A DNA stretch of 64,000 nucleotides from Rhodobacter sp. GTDB taxonomy: Bacteria > Pseudomonadota > Alphaproteobacteria > Rhodobacterales > Rhodobacteraceae. Location: the NCBI GenBank assembly GCA_020637555.1, contig JACKKF010000013.1, forward strand, positions 646,001-710,000, written 5' to 3'. The notes under the pieces were generated by a model. That model saw only the letters and a list, made by a program, of their open reading frames with translations. It had not been told where the DNA came from and did not search any database. Both the position numbers and the translations under genes were made by a program. Positions 32,454-40,953 of the stretch are shown one piece after another. Each line of letters begins with the position of its first letter. The first letter of the stretch is position 1.

Positions 32454-34871
32454 TCAGCTGCCGCGCGGTTTCGCGCGCAGGGTCGGGTCTGCCTCGCGCG
32501 GGTTTTCCGGCCATGGGTGGCGGGGGTATTGGCCGCGCATGTCCTTGCGCACATCGGCATAGGATGTGTCCCAGAACCCCGGCAGGTCGGTCGTGACCTG
32601 CACCGGCCGTTGCGCCGGGCTGAGCAGCGTCACCTTCAACGGCAGGCGGCGGGGCCCGACGGTAGGGTGCTGGGTGACGCCGAACATCTCCTGCAGCCGC
32701 ACCTGGATTTCCGGCTGCCCCGACGCATAGTCGATCGCAACCTTGCGATCCAGGGGCGTCACGAAATGCGCGGGCGCCAGCCGGTCCACCGTCTGCTGTT
32801 GCTCCCAGTCCAGCGCGTTTCGCAGGGCCTCGGTCAGGTCGAGCGACTTCAGATCCTCGGCGCTTTTCACCCGGGTCAGATGGGGCAACAGCCAGTCCTC
32901 GGCCCTTGCCAGCAGGCCGGCATCGGTGAAATCCGGCAGGTCGGCCCCCTGGCCGCGCAACAGTTCCACCCGCGATTGCAGGCGCCGCGCGGCGGGGCTC
33001 AGGGTCAGCCCCAGCGCGCGCAGCCCCTCCAGCGCCGCTCTTGCGCGGGCCTCGGGCGGGGCATCCCAGTGGCGTTCGGCCAGCACCAGCGCGCCCAGCA
33101 TCTCGCGCGAGCGGGACAGCACGCGGCCGTCACGCGCAGACCATTCGCACAGGTCGCGCCACTGGATGCGCTCGGGGAACAGGGCGCGCAGGGCATTTTC
33201 ACCGATCGGCAGCGCCTGGCGGATGCGTGCCTCGCGCGGGTCGCCATCCAGATCGGTTGCCACGATCAGCCGCTGCTGCGCCAGGGGATCGGCGGCGTCG
33301 AACACCGCACCCTTGCCGCCTGACAGCAGGTAGCGCGGCGCATCCCCCTTGCGCCTGAGGCCGATGCGGTCGGGATAGGCCAACGCAGCCATTTCGGCAG
33401 GGTCCAGCCCCTGGTCAGGCGGCGCCAGACGGGCCAGGCGCCGCGCCTCGTGGCGGATGCGGTCCAGCGTCTCGCGCTTGACGGGGTGGGCGCCGCGCTC
33501 GCCGGCCAGCGCCCGCAAGCGCAGCGTCAGATCGGCGGGGGCGCCGGTCAGCGGGTCACGGTCGGCCATCAGCGCGGCCAGCGGCGCGGCGCCCTGTCCG
33601 GCGCGCAACAGCATGTGCGCCAGGCGGGGATGCAGGGGCAGGGCGGCCATCGCCTTGCCGTGATCGGTGATCCGCCCGGACCCGTCCAGCGCCCCCAGAT
33701 CGGCCAGCAACGCCTGCGCCTCGGCCATCGGGCCGGGGGGCGGCGGGGTCAGAAACGCCAGATCAGCCGATCCCCACAGCGCCAGTTCCAGCGCCAGCGC
33801 GGTCAGGTCGGCGGTTTCGATCTCGGCCGGCGGGAACGCGGGCAGCGCGCCCTCCTGCCCCCTGGTCCAGAGCCGGTAGCAGACCCCGGGCGCGACCCGT
33901 CCGGCACGCCCGCGGCGCTGCTCGGCCTCGGCCAGGGACACCCGTTCGGTCACCAGCCGCGCCATGCCTGAATTGGGATCGAACCGCGCGCGCCGGGCCT
34001 GCCCTGCGTCCACCACCACCCGAACATCGGGGATGGTGAGCGAGGTTTCGGCGATCGCCGTCGCCAGCACCAGCTTGCGCGACGTGCTCAGCGGCGCAAG
34101 CGCCGCGCGCTGGGCGGCGAAATCCATCGCGCCGTAAAGCGGTTGCAGCGCCACGTCCGGGGGAAGCCGGGGGTCCAGCAGGGCAGCGGTGCGGCGGATC
34201 TCGCCCTCGCCGGGCAGAAAGACCAGGACACCGCCCCGGGTTTCCGACAGCGCCCTGAGGGTCAGGTCCGCCACCGCCTGGGGCAGGCGCGCGTCCCGCG
34301 GCAGCGGCGCATCGAGCCAGCGGGTTTCCACCGGGAAGGCCCGCCCCTCGGCCGTCAGCAGGGGCGCATCGCCCAGCAGCGCGGCGACCGGCGCGGCATC
34401 GAGCGTGGCCGACATGACGATCAGCGCCAGATCCTCGCGCAGCGCCGCGCGGCTTTCCAGCACCAGCGCCAGGCCGAGATCGGCGTTCAGGCTGCGTTCG
34501 TGGAATTCGTCGAAGATGACCGCGCCGATCCCGTCGAGCGCCGGGTCGGATTGCAGCATCCGCGTCAGGATGCCTTCGGTCACCACCTCGATCCGGGTGC
34601 TCCTGCCGACCCGCGATTCGCCGCGAATGCGGTAGCCGACGGTTTCGCCAATGCTTTCGCCCAGGGTTTCCGCCATCCGCTCGGCTGCGGCCCGCGCGGC
34701 AAGGCGGCGCGGTTCCAGCATGACGATGCGGCCCGACACCGCCGGCAGCAGGGCCAGCGGCACGCGCGTGGTCTTGCCGGCGCCCGGCGGCGCCTGCAGC
34801 ACCGCCTGGCCATGCGTCCGCACCGCCTGGATCAGGCGCGGCAGCAGGGGGTCGATGGGCAACGCGGTCAC
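32454..34871 (-). CDS. hrpB: ATP-dependent helicase HrpB
   Basis: The 805-residue DExH-box protein shows motif I PPGAGKTTRVPLA (near residue 25), motif II FDEFHERSL, motif III SATLD, motif VI QRRGRAGRVAPG, an HA2/winged helix region and the HrpB-specific C-terminal domain. It starts at GTG 34871, four bases after the DUF3108 gene stop, and matches the family length. Longer in-frame sequence upstream is a shadow of that gene. HrpB is implicated in RNA processing or virulence in some bacteria, with no defined substrate. Confidence 0.93.
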   Translation of the reverse strand: MTALPIDPLLPRLIQAVRTHGQAVLQAPPGAGKTTRVPLALLPAVSGRIVMLEPRRLAARAAAERMAETLGESIGETVGYRIRGESRVGRSTRIEVVTEGILTRMLQSDPALDGIGAVIFDEFHERSLNADLGLALVLESRAALREDLALIVMSATLDAAPVAALLGDAPLLTAEGRAFPVETRWLDAPLPRDARLPQAVADLTLRALSETRGGVLVFLPGEGEIRRTAALLDPRLPPDVALQPLYGAMDFAAQRAALAPLSTSRKLVLATAIAETSLTIPDVRVVVDAGQARRARFDPNSGMARLVTERVSLAEAEQRRGRAGRVAPGVCYRLWTRGQEGALPAFPPAEIETADLTALALELALWGSADLAFLTPPPPGPMAEAQALLADLGALDGSGRITDHGKAMAALPLHPRLAHMLLRAGQGAAPLAALMADRDPLTGAPADLTLRLRALAGERGAHPVKRETLDRIRHEARRLARLAPPDQGLDPAEMAALAYPDRIGLRRKGDAPRYLLSGGKGAVFDAADPLAQQRLIVATDLDGDPREARIRQALPIGENALRALFPERIQWRDLCEWSARDGRVLSRSREMLGALVLAERHWDAPPEARARAALEGLRALGLTLSPAARRLQSRVELLRGQGADLPDFTDAGLLARAEDWLLPHLTRVKSAEDLKSLDLTEALRNALDWEQQQTVDRLAPAHFVTPLDRKVAIDYASGQPEIQVRLQEMFGVTQHPTVGPRRLPLKVTLLSPAQRPVQVTTDLPGFWDTSYADVRKDMRGQYPRHPWPENPREADPTLRAKPRGS

Positions 34872-34875
34872 GGGA

Positions 34876-35586
34876 TCAGAACTGGCGGATGACGCGCATC
34901 CGGCCATAGGGGGTATGGGTGACGATTCGCGCCAACTGCCAGTCGCCATCTGCATCGCGCTGATAATCCAGCGAGAAAGCCAGCGCCTGATAATCCTGCA
35001 ATTCGGTCGGGGAATAGCCGCCCACGCGGATATAGGCGCCGGAACATTGCGCGGCATCGCCCGAGACATGCGCGGCTTCGACCCGCAGGCGGGAATGGCG
35101 GCGGCCGTCGAACAGATCCAGGACCTGCCCGCAGGGTGTTTCGGCACGCGGACGCAGCAGGGTGTAAAGCGCGCTCATCGGGTCCAGGGTGCCGCCCTGG
35201 TCGGCGGCGGCGATATCCCAGGGATGCGCCGGTTCGGGCGGAGCCAGCGCCAGAATGCGGGGCACGCCCGCGTCATAGGCCAGTTCCGACTGGATCTGTC
35301 GCCGCCCGGTATCGACGTCGCCGCGGTAGTGCCGGGGCCGCAGGCTGTCCCCCTGGCGCGTGCCCTCGACCGACAGATCCAGATGCACCTCGCGCAGCAG
35401 GCCGACCAGTCCGGTGGTGACGACATGACCCTCGGCGGCATAGTCCTGCGCCCCCTCGGTCGCCGAGACGGTCACATCCGCGACGTGAAGGATGCCATAG
35501 CGGACTTCGAACCGGGCTTCGAGCGCCGACACCGGCGCGGCGAAACTCAGCGCGAAGGGCAGGACAAGGCAGGCGAGACGGCGCAC
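34876..35586 (-). CDS. DUF3108 domain-containing exported protein
   Basis: A 236-residue protein with a signal peptide (MRRLACLVLPFALSFAAPVSA) and a beta-rich mature part: RFEVRYGILHVADVTVSATEG ... YDAGVP ... LDPMSALYTLLRP ... CGQVLDLFDGRRHSRLRV. The TLDPMSALY and FDGRRxS segments match the DUF3108 family of periplasmic proteins of unknown function. Two Cys could form a disulfide. Its stop is four bases before the hrpB GTG, so the two are probably co-transcribed. Confidence 0.87.
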   Translation of the reverse strand: MRRLACLVLPFALSFAAPVSALEARFEVRYGILHVADVTVSATEGAQDYAAEGHVVTTGLVGLLREVHLDLSVEGTRQGDSLRPRHYRGDVDTGRRQIQSELAYDAGVPRILALAPPEPAHPWDIAAADQGGTLDPMSALYTLLRPRAETPCGQVLDLFDGRRHSRLRVEAAHVSGDAAQCSGAYIRVGGYSPTELQDYQALAFSLDYQRDADGDWQLARIVTHTPYGRMRVIRQF

Positions 35587-35678
35587 AGGACCCTCCAGGC
35601 CAAGCCCGGGGTGGACAATCCGGTCCCGGGCAGGGCAAACAGCGTGGCAGACACAATGCCCGGAAGGTTGACGGTTTC

Positions 35679-36701
35679 ATGCGCCAGCACAACCCCCAGA
35701 ACGACCTGGCGCAGCGGATTCTCGCCGGTGATCGCCGCGCCCTGGCCCGCGCGATCACGCTGGTGGAAAGCACCCGTGCAGACCACCGCCAGCAGGCTGG
35801 TGCCCTGCTTGAGTCGCTGGCGGGCCACGGGCGCGAGGCGCTGCGCATCGGCTTGAGCGGCACGCCCGGGGTCGGGAAATCGACCTTCATCGAAGCCTTT
35901 GGCACCCTGCTGTGCGCGCGCGACCTCAAGGTGGCGGTGCTGGCGGTGGATCCGTCCTCGGCGCGAACCGGCGGCTCGATCCTGGGCGACAAGACCCGCA
36001 TGGAGCGCCTGTCGCGCCTGCCCAATGCCTTTATCCGCCCCTCGCCCAGCCAGACCCATCTGGGCGGCGTGGCGCGCCGCACGCGCGAGGCCGTGGCCCT
36101 GTGCGAGGCGGCCGGTTTCGACGTGGTGATGATCGAAACCGTCGGGGTCGGACAGTCCGAAACCGTGGTGGCGGAATTGTCCGATGTGTTCGTCCTGTTG
36201 CTGGCGCCCGCGGGCGGCGACGAATTGCAGGGCGTCAAGCGCGGCATCATGGAGGCTGCCGACCTGATCGTCGTGAACAAGGCCGACGGCGACCTCAAGG
36301 CGACCGCGACCCGCACCTGCGCCGATTATGCGGGGGCGCTGCGCCTGCTCAGGGCCCGCCCGCAGGACGCGCCGGGGTTCCCCAAGGCGCTGACCGCCTC
36401 GGCGATCGAGGAAAAGGGGCTGGAAACGGTCTGGACCGAGATCGGCACCCTGACCGACTGGCGGCGCGCGCATGGCCAGTGGCAGGCCCGCCGCGAGTCG
36501 CAGGCCCGGCACTGGTTCCAGGAGGAAGTGCGCCAGGCCCTGCTGGCCCGGCTCGAGACGCCGGACGCCCGCGCGCGGATGGCCACCCTTGCAGAGCGTG
36601 TCGCGCGGGGCGAGGCCTCGGCCGGGGCGGCGGCGCGGGCGATGCTGGACGGGTTGCAAACGGACGGCGAATCCCTTGACGGGGGGGGCGATTCCGCCTA
36701 A
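35679..36701 (+). CDS. meaB: Methylmalonyl-CoA mutase-associated GTPase MeaB (ArgK/YgfD)
   Basis: The 340-residue G3E GTPase has a P-loop (LSGTPGVGKSTFIEAFG, near residue 63), a Walker B/Mg region (VLAVDPSSARTGGSILGDKTRM), switch II (IETVGVGQSE) and a base-specificity motif (NKADGD). MeaB guards and loads adenosylcobalamin on methylmalonyl-CoA mutase, so this organism probably runs a B12-dependent propionyl-CoA or ethylmalonyl-CoA-linked route. The mutase gene itself is not in the window. Confidence 0.95.
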   Translation: MRQHNPQNDLAQRILAGDRRALARAITLVESTRADHRQQAGALLESLAGHGREALRIGLSGTPGVGKSTFIEAFGTLLCARDLKVAVLAVDPSSARTGGSILGDKTRMERLSRLPNAFIRPSPSQTHLGGVARRTREAVALCEAAGFDVVMIETVGVGQSETVVAELSDVFVLLLAPAGGDELQGVKRGIMEAADLIVVNKADGDLKATATRTCADYAGALRLLRARPQDAPGFPKALTASAIEEKGLETVWTEIGTLTDWRRAHGQWQARRESQARHWFQEEVRQALLARLETPDARARMATLAERVARGEASAGAAARAMLDGLQTDGESLDGGGDSA

Positions 36702-36807
36702 GAGGCCCTTCGAGATTCCGGGCGCTGCTGCGGTGGCGCCCTTTGCTGTTGACGGCGCTTTCCCATTCCGGGACCCGCGCCCGCCTGACAAAGACGAGGA
36801 TGAGACA

Positions 36808-37089
36808 ATGTCGCGCCGTTGCGAACTGACCGGAAAAGGCCCGATGTCGGGCAACAACGTGAGCCACGCCAACAACAAGTCCAAGCGCCGCTTCCTGCCG
36901 AACCTGGTGGATGTGACGCTGGCTTCGGAAGCCACCGGCAAGGCCTACAAGCTGCGCATCTCGGCTGCGGCGCTGCGGTCGGTCGATCACCGTGGCGGTC
37001 TGGACGCGTTCCTGGCGAAAGCCAAGGATGTCGAACTGTCGGATCGCGCCCTGGCGATCAAGAAGGAAATCGCCAAGGCCGCGGCCTGA
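36808..37089 (+). CDS. rpmB: 50S ribosomal protein L28
   Basis: A 93-residue protein with the L28 start MSRRCELTGKGPMSGNNVSHANNKSKRRF and a central RxxLRISAAALRSVDHRGG-like block. It is an rRNA-binding component of the large subunit. The GAGGATGAGACA leader precedes ATG 36808, and a clear terminator follows at 37115-37142. The length and the single N-terminal Cys match alphaproteobacterial L28. Confidence 0.98.
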   Translation: MSRRCELTGKGPMSGNNVSHANNKSKRRFLPNLVDVTLASEATGKAYKLRISAAALRSVDHRGGLDAFLAKAKDVELSDRALAIKKEIAKAAA

Positions 37090-37114
37090 GCGAATCGTCT
37101 CTGACGATGTGCTG

Positions 37115-37142
37115 AAACCCCGTCCCTGTGGCGGGGTTTTCG
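37115..37142 (+). terminator. Rho-independent terminator of rpmB
   Basis: AAACCCCG pairs with CGGGGTTT around a 9-base loop (TCCCTGTGG), followed by a short T-run. It is 25 bp after the rpmB stop. Confidence 0.85.
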
Positions 37143-37257
37143 CGTTTGTGGCCGGCCCGGACCCATTTCTCCGGCCCTGTGGACGCGGCCTGGCGGCGTT
37201 CACCCTGCAATGCGGGATGGCAGGCGTTGGGGGGCGGCTGCCCCCCAAACCCCCCGC

Positions 37258-37316
37258 CTCAAGGGGGCCGTCTGCCCCCTTGAGAAACCCCCGAGGATAT
37301 TTCCGGCACAAAGAGG
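37258..37316 (+). repeat. Dispersed hairpin repeat, copy 2
   Basis: A perfect 10-bp inverted repeat (CTCAAGGGGG at 37258-37267, CCCCCTTGAG at 37275-37284, 7-base loop) is followed by AAACCCCCGAGGATATTTCCGGCACAAAGAGG. This hairpin-plus-tail layout matches copy 1 at 2403-2460. It lies just downstream of the recO stop on its 3' side and in the rpmB-recO gap, so it may serve both convergent genes. Confidence 0.6.
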
Positions 37317-37325
37317 GGCGGCGGC

Positions 37326-38054
37326 TCAGCGCGGCGTGAAGCGGGCCTCGAGGCGGCTGCGGGCCTCGGGCAGGGGGCGGTGTCCCAGCGCCGGGGCAAG
37401 GGTGTGACGCAGGAAATGCCCGGTGGTCGCCAGTCCCTGCGCCATCTGGGCGCGATCGTCGGCGGTGCGCGGGTCCAGCAACAGCGGTGGCAAGGGCAAG
37501 AGCCGGTCCGCCCAGTGGCCGGCAGCCTGTGCGGTGACCGCACGGCCCGTGCGCGGCGACACATAGGCCAGGCCCCGGGTCGCGCCGGTCACCGCGCAGT
37601 CGCTCAGGTCGAGGCCATAGCCCGTTTCCTCGAGCAGTGCGCGCTCCCAGGCCAGATACGCGCCGAACCAGGGCGCGGCGCCGTCGGCGAGCAGATCGAG
37701 AAGGGCCTCGGTCAGGGCATGCAGGCGGGGTTGCGGGTCGCGGTCCGGCAGGGCGAAGGCCGCCAGGGCTGTCAGGGCGTTGAGCGCGGCGAGCCGGTCG
37801 GCATGGGGAAGGATCGCGCCGGCGCGGCTGCGCAGCATCTCGGCCGTGAAGTGACCCAGGTGATCGTCGAGCCGCGCGCGCCAGGTCAGCGCCAGCGTGT
37901 TGCCCGGTTGCAGGACCGGGGTCAGACGGCGTCCGCTGCCGCCCCGGACCACGCCGCGGTGCAGGCCCAGGTCCGCGGTCAGGACCTCGATGATCGCGGC
38001 GCTTTCGCCGTGGGGGCGTGTCGTCAGCACGATGCCGTCGCCCGCCCAATCCAT
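37326..38054 (-). CDS. recO: DNA repair protein RecO
   Basis: A 242-residue protein with the N-terminal OB-fold (GIVLTTRPHGESAAIIEVLTADLGLHRGVVRGG) and a helical C-terminal part including FGAYLAWERALLEETGYGLDLSDCAVTG. The zinc-binding Cys cluster found in many RecO proteins is largely reduced to one Cys, as in several alphaproteobacterial members. RecO pairs with RecR (also in this window) to load RecA at gaps. It lies three bases after purD. Confidence 0.92.
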   Translation of the reverse strand: MDWAGDGIVLTTRPHGESAAIIEVLTADLGLHRGVVRGGSGRRLTPVLQPGNTLALTWRARLDDHLGHFTAEMLRSRAGAILPHADRLAALNALTALAAFALPDRDPQPRLHALTEALLDLLADGAAPWFGAYLAWERALLEETGYGLDLSDCAVTGATRGLAYVSPRTGRAVTAQAAGHWADRLLPLPPLLLDPRTADDRAQMAQGLATTGHFLRHTLAPALGHRPLPEARSRLEARFTPR

Positions 38055-38057
38055 GCG

Positions 38058-39320
38058 TCAGAGCGCCCGCCAGCCGATGTCGCGGCGGCAGAACCCACCG
38101 GGCCAGTCGATGCCGTCGACCATCGCATAGGCGCGTTGGTGGGCCTGGGCCAGGGTTTCGCCGCGCGCGGTGACGTTCAGCACACGCCCGCCATTGGCCA
38201 GGATGCGCCCGGCGTCGGCGCGGGTTCCCGCGTGGAAGACCATGCTGGCGCTGTTTTCGGGCAGGCTGTCCAGGCCGCGGATCTCGGAGCCTTTCTGATA
38301 GGCGCCCGGGTAGCCGTTCGCGGCCATCACCACGGTCATCGCGTGATCGTCGGCCCAGTTCACCCGCGCCTCGGCAAGGCGCCCCTCGGCGCAGGCGAGC
38401 AACAGGTCCAGAGCCTGCGCGCCCAGACGCATCATCAGCACCTGACATTCAGGATCACCGAAGCGGACGTTGTATTCCACCAGTCGCGCGCGTCCGTTTT
38501 CGATCATCAACCCGGCATAGAGCACCCCCTGATAGGGCGTGCCGCGCCGCGCCATTTCGGCCATGGTCGGTCGGACGATTTCATCCAGCGCCTGCCGCGC
38601 GATGGCGTCGGTCAGGACGGGCGCGGGGGAATAGGCGCCCATGCCGCCGGTGTTGGGGCCGGTATCGCCCTCGCCCACGCGCTTGTGGTCCTGGGCGGTG
38701 CCGATGGGCAGCACCGTTTCGCCATCGACCAGCACGAAGAAGCTGGCCTCCTCGCCCTGCATGAACTCTTCGATCACGACCTCGGCGCCGGCCGTGCCAA
38801 AGGCCCCGCCAAAGATCTCGTCAAGACCGGCGAGCGCCTCGTCGAGCGTCATCGCCACGATCACGCCCTTGCCGGCGGCCAGGCCGTCCGCCTTGACCAC
38901 GATCGGCGCCCCGTGGGTGCGGACGTGGGCCTTGGCCGCCTCGACATCGGCAAACCGTGCCCAGCCGGCGGTCGGCGCGCCGGCGGCGTCGCAGATCTGC
39001 TTGGTGAAGGCTTTGGAACTCTCCAGTCGTGCGGCCGCCGCCGAGGGGCCAAAGCACAGGATGCCTGCCGTCCTGAGCGCATCGGCGACGCCGGCCGCCA
39101 ACGGGGCCTCGGGGCCGATCACGACGAAATCGATGGCGTTTTCCTCGCAGAAGGGAACGACCTGCGCGGCGTCCTCGGGGTTGATGGCGGCGCATTCGGC
39201 GATGGCGGCAATCCCGGCATTTCCGGGCGCGACGATCAGCCTGTCGCATTTCGGGTTCTGCTTGATCGCCCAGGCCAGAGCGTGCTCGCGCCCGCCGCCC
39301 CCCAGAACCAGAATGTTCAT
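38058..39320 (-). CDS. purD: Phosphoribosylamine-glycine ligase
   Basis: The 420-residue ATP-grasp enzyme begins MNILVLGGGGREHALAWAI and shows IGPEAPLAAGVADALR, the SKAFTKQICDAAGAPT segment, the ATP-grasp region VKADGLAAGKGVIVA and the YQGVLYAGLMIENG plus FGDPECQ signature near residue 290. It joins glycine to phosphoribosylamine in purine synthesis. The frame continues upstream without a family-typical start, so ATG 39320 is used. Confidence 0.97.
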   Translation of the reverse strand: MNILVLGGGGREHALAWAIKQNPKCDRLIVAPGNAGIAAIAECAAINPEDAAQVVPFCEENAIDFVVIGPEAPLAAGVADALRTAGILCFGPSAAAARLESSKAFTKQICDAAGAPTAGWARFADVEAAKAHVRTHGAPIVVKADGLAAGKGVIVAMTLDEALAGLDEIFGGAFGTAGAEVVIEEFMQGEEASFFVLVDGETVLPIGTAQDHKRVGEGDTGPNTGGMGAYSPAPVLTDAIARQALDEIVRPTMAEMARRGTPYQGVLYAGLMIENGRARLVEYNVRFGDPECQVLMMRLGAQALDLLLACAEGRLAEARVNWADDHAMTVVMAANGYPGAYQKGSEIRGLDSLPENSASMVFHAGTRADAGRILANGGRVLNVTARGETLAQAHQRAYAMVDGIDWPGGFCRRDIGWRAL

Positions 39321-39396
39321 GTCGCACCCCTTGGCCGTCGTTGCCCGGCGTTCTAAGGTCTGGGGCGAGACGTTACAAGCAAGACCGAAGGCCACG

Positions 39397-40953
39397 ATGG
39401 ACCTGATCGACGACGACATGCCCGGCCCGGGCGGCAATGCGCATGAATTCACGGTGTCGGACCTGTCGGGCGCGGTCAAGCGCACGCTCGAGGGCGAGTT
39501 CGGCCGCGTCCGCGTGCGAGGCGAGGTCGGGCGCGTCATGGTCGCGCGCACGGGCCACATGTATTTCGATCTGAAGGACGACCGCGCGGTGATCGCCGCG
39601 GTGTCATGGAAGGGACAGGTCGCGCGCATGGCGATCCGCCCCGAGGAAGGCATGGAAGTCATCGCGACCGGCCGACTGACGACCTATGCGCCGCAGTCCA
39701 AGTATCAGCTTCAGGTCGATAACGTCGAACCCGCGGGCGCCGGCGCGCTGATGGCCATGCTCGAGGCGCGGCGCAAGGCACTGGCGGCCGAGGGGCTGTT
39801 CGACGTGTCGCGAAAACGCAAGGTGCCCTATCTGCCGCAGGTGATCGGGGTCATCACCTCGCCCTCGGGGGCGGTGATCCGCGATATCCTGCATCGCCTG
39901 GCGGATCGCTTTCCGCGCAGGGTCATCGTCTGGCCCGTGGCGGTGCAGGGCGAACGCTGCCCGCCCGAGGTGGTGCGCGCCATCCAGGGCTTCAACGCGT
40001 TGAAGCCGGGCGGCCCGGTGCCGCGCCCCGACGTGCTGATCGTCGCCCGTGGCGGAGGCTCGATCGAGGATCTGTGGGGGTTCAACGACGAGGCGGTGGT
40101 GCGCGCGGCGGCGGCGTCCGACATACCGCTGATTTCCGCCGTGGGGCACGAAACCGACACCACGCTCATCGACCACGCGGCCGATCTGCGCGCCCCGACA
40201 CCCACCGCCGCGGCCGAGCTGGCGGTGCCGGTGCGGGCGGATCTGCTGGCGCATGTGGCCAATCTGGGCGCGCGGCTGCATCGGGCGGGAACCGGCGCCG
40301 TGCAGGCCCGGGACCAGCGGCTGAAAGACCTGTCGCGCGCGCTGCCCCGGGCCGAGGCGCTTCTGGCCACGCCCGCGCAACGCTTTGACCGGGTGTCGGA
40401 CCGGTTCGCGGGATCTCTCAGGGCGCTGGCGCAGCGCAAGGCGCTGGACCTCAATCGCGCGGCGGGCGGGTTGCGACCGGGCCTGTTGCGCCACCGCCTG
40501 GAACAGCGCGTTGACCGGCTGACGGCCAGTGCCGGGCGACTGGCGCCTGCGCTGGGGGCCGGGCTGGCGCGCAAATCGGATCGGCTGGCCGCGCTGCGCC
40601 TGCCGCGAGGGCAGATGCTGCGCGATCTGTCGCGCGCCGCCGAACGGGTGGCGACACGCGTGCAGCGGATGAAACCCGCGCTGATGGCCGATCTGACGCG
40701 CAGGCGTGACAGGCTTGCGGCGCTGAACCGGATGCATGAGTCGCTGGGCTATGAGCAGACGCTGGCGCGCGGCTACGCCGTTGTGCGCGATGCCGACGGC
40801 ACCCCCATGACCGACGCGGCGGCGGTGCGCGGGCTGGCGCAGTTCACGGTGCAGATGCGCGACGGCAGGCTGGACGCGGTGCCGGTCGGATCTGCGCCGC
40901 GTCCGCGCAAGAAACCGGACGGGACCGGGCCGGATCAGGGCAGCCTGTTCTAG
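39397..40953 (+). CDS. xseA: Exodeoxyribonuclease VII large subunit
   Basis: A 518-residue protein with an N-terminal OB-fold (VRVRGEVGRVMVARTGHMYFDLKDD), the catalytic core (VIGVITSPSGAVIRDILHRL, VLIVARGGGSIEDLWGFNDE, ISAVGHETDTTLIDHAADLRAPTPTAAAE) and a long helical C-terminal part. It degrades single-stranded DNA with XseB, which is not in the window. Its stop and that of the convergent LLM gene overlap in a shared CTAG. Confidence 0.96.
   Translation: MDLIDDDMPGPGGNAHEFTVSDLSGAVKRTLEGEFGRVRVRGEVGRVMVARTGHMYFDLKDDRAVIAAVSWKGQVARMAIRPEEGMEVIATGRLTTYAPQSKYQLQVDNVEPAGAGALMAMLEARRKALAAEGLFDVSRKRKVPYLPQVIGVITSPSGAVIRDILHRLADRFPRRVIVWPVAVQGERCPPEVVRAIQGFNALKPGGPVPRPDVLIVARGGGSIEDLWGFNDEAVVRAAAASDIPLISAVGHETDTTLIDHAADLRAPTPTAAAELAVPVRADLLAHVANLGARLHRAGTGAVQARDQRLKDLSRALPRAEALLATPAQRFDRVSDRFAGSLRALAQRKALDLNRAAGGLRPGLLRHRLEQRVDRLTASAGRLAPALGAGLARKSDRLAALRLPRGQMLRDLSRAAERVATRVQRMKPALMADLTRRRDRLAALNRMHESLGYEQTLARGYAVVRDADGTPMTDAAAVRGLAQFTVQMRDGRLDAVPVGSAPRPRKKPDGTGPDQGSLF

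Noticed and set aside
32454..35147. 897-residue extended hrpB frame
   Set aside because: The first ~90 residues lie in another frame of the DUF3108 gene, and HrpB homology starts at GTG 34871.
36349..38448. 699-residue minus-strand ORF over meaB, rpmB and recO
   Set aside because: It crosses several real genes on both strands and an rpmB terminator; composition is Arg/Gly/Pro-rich shadow.
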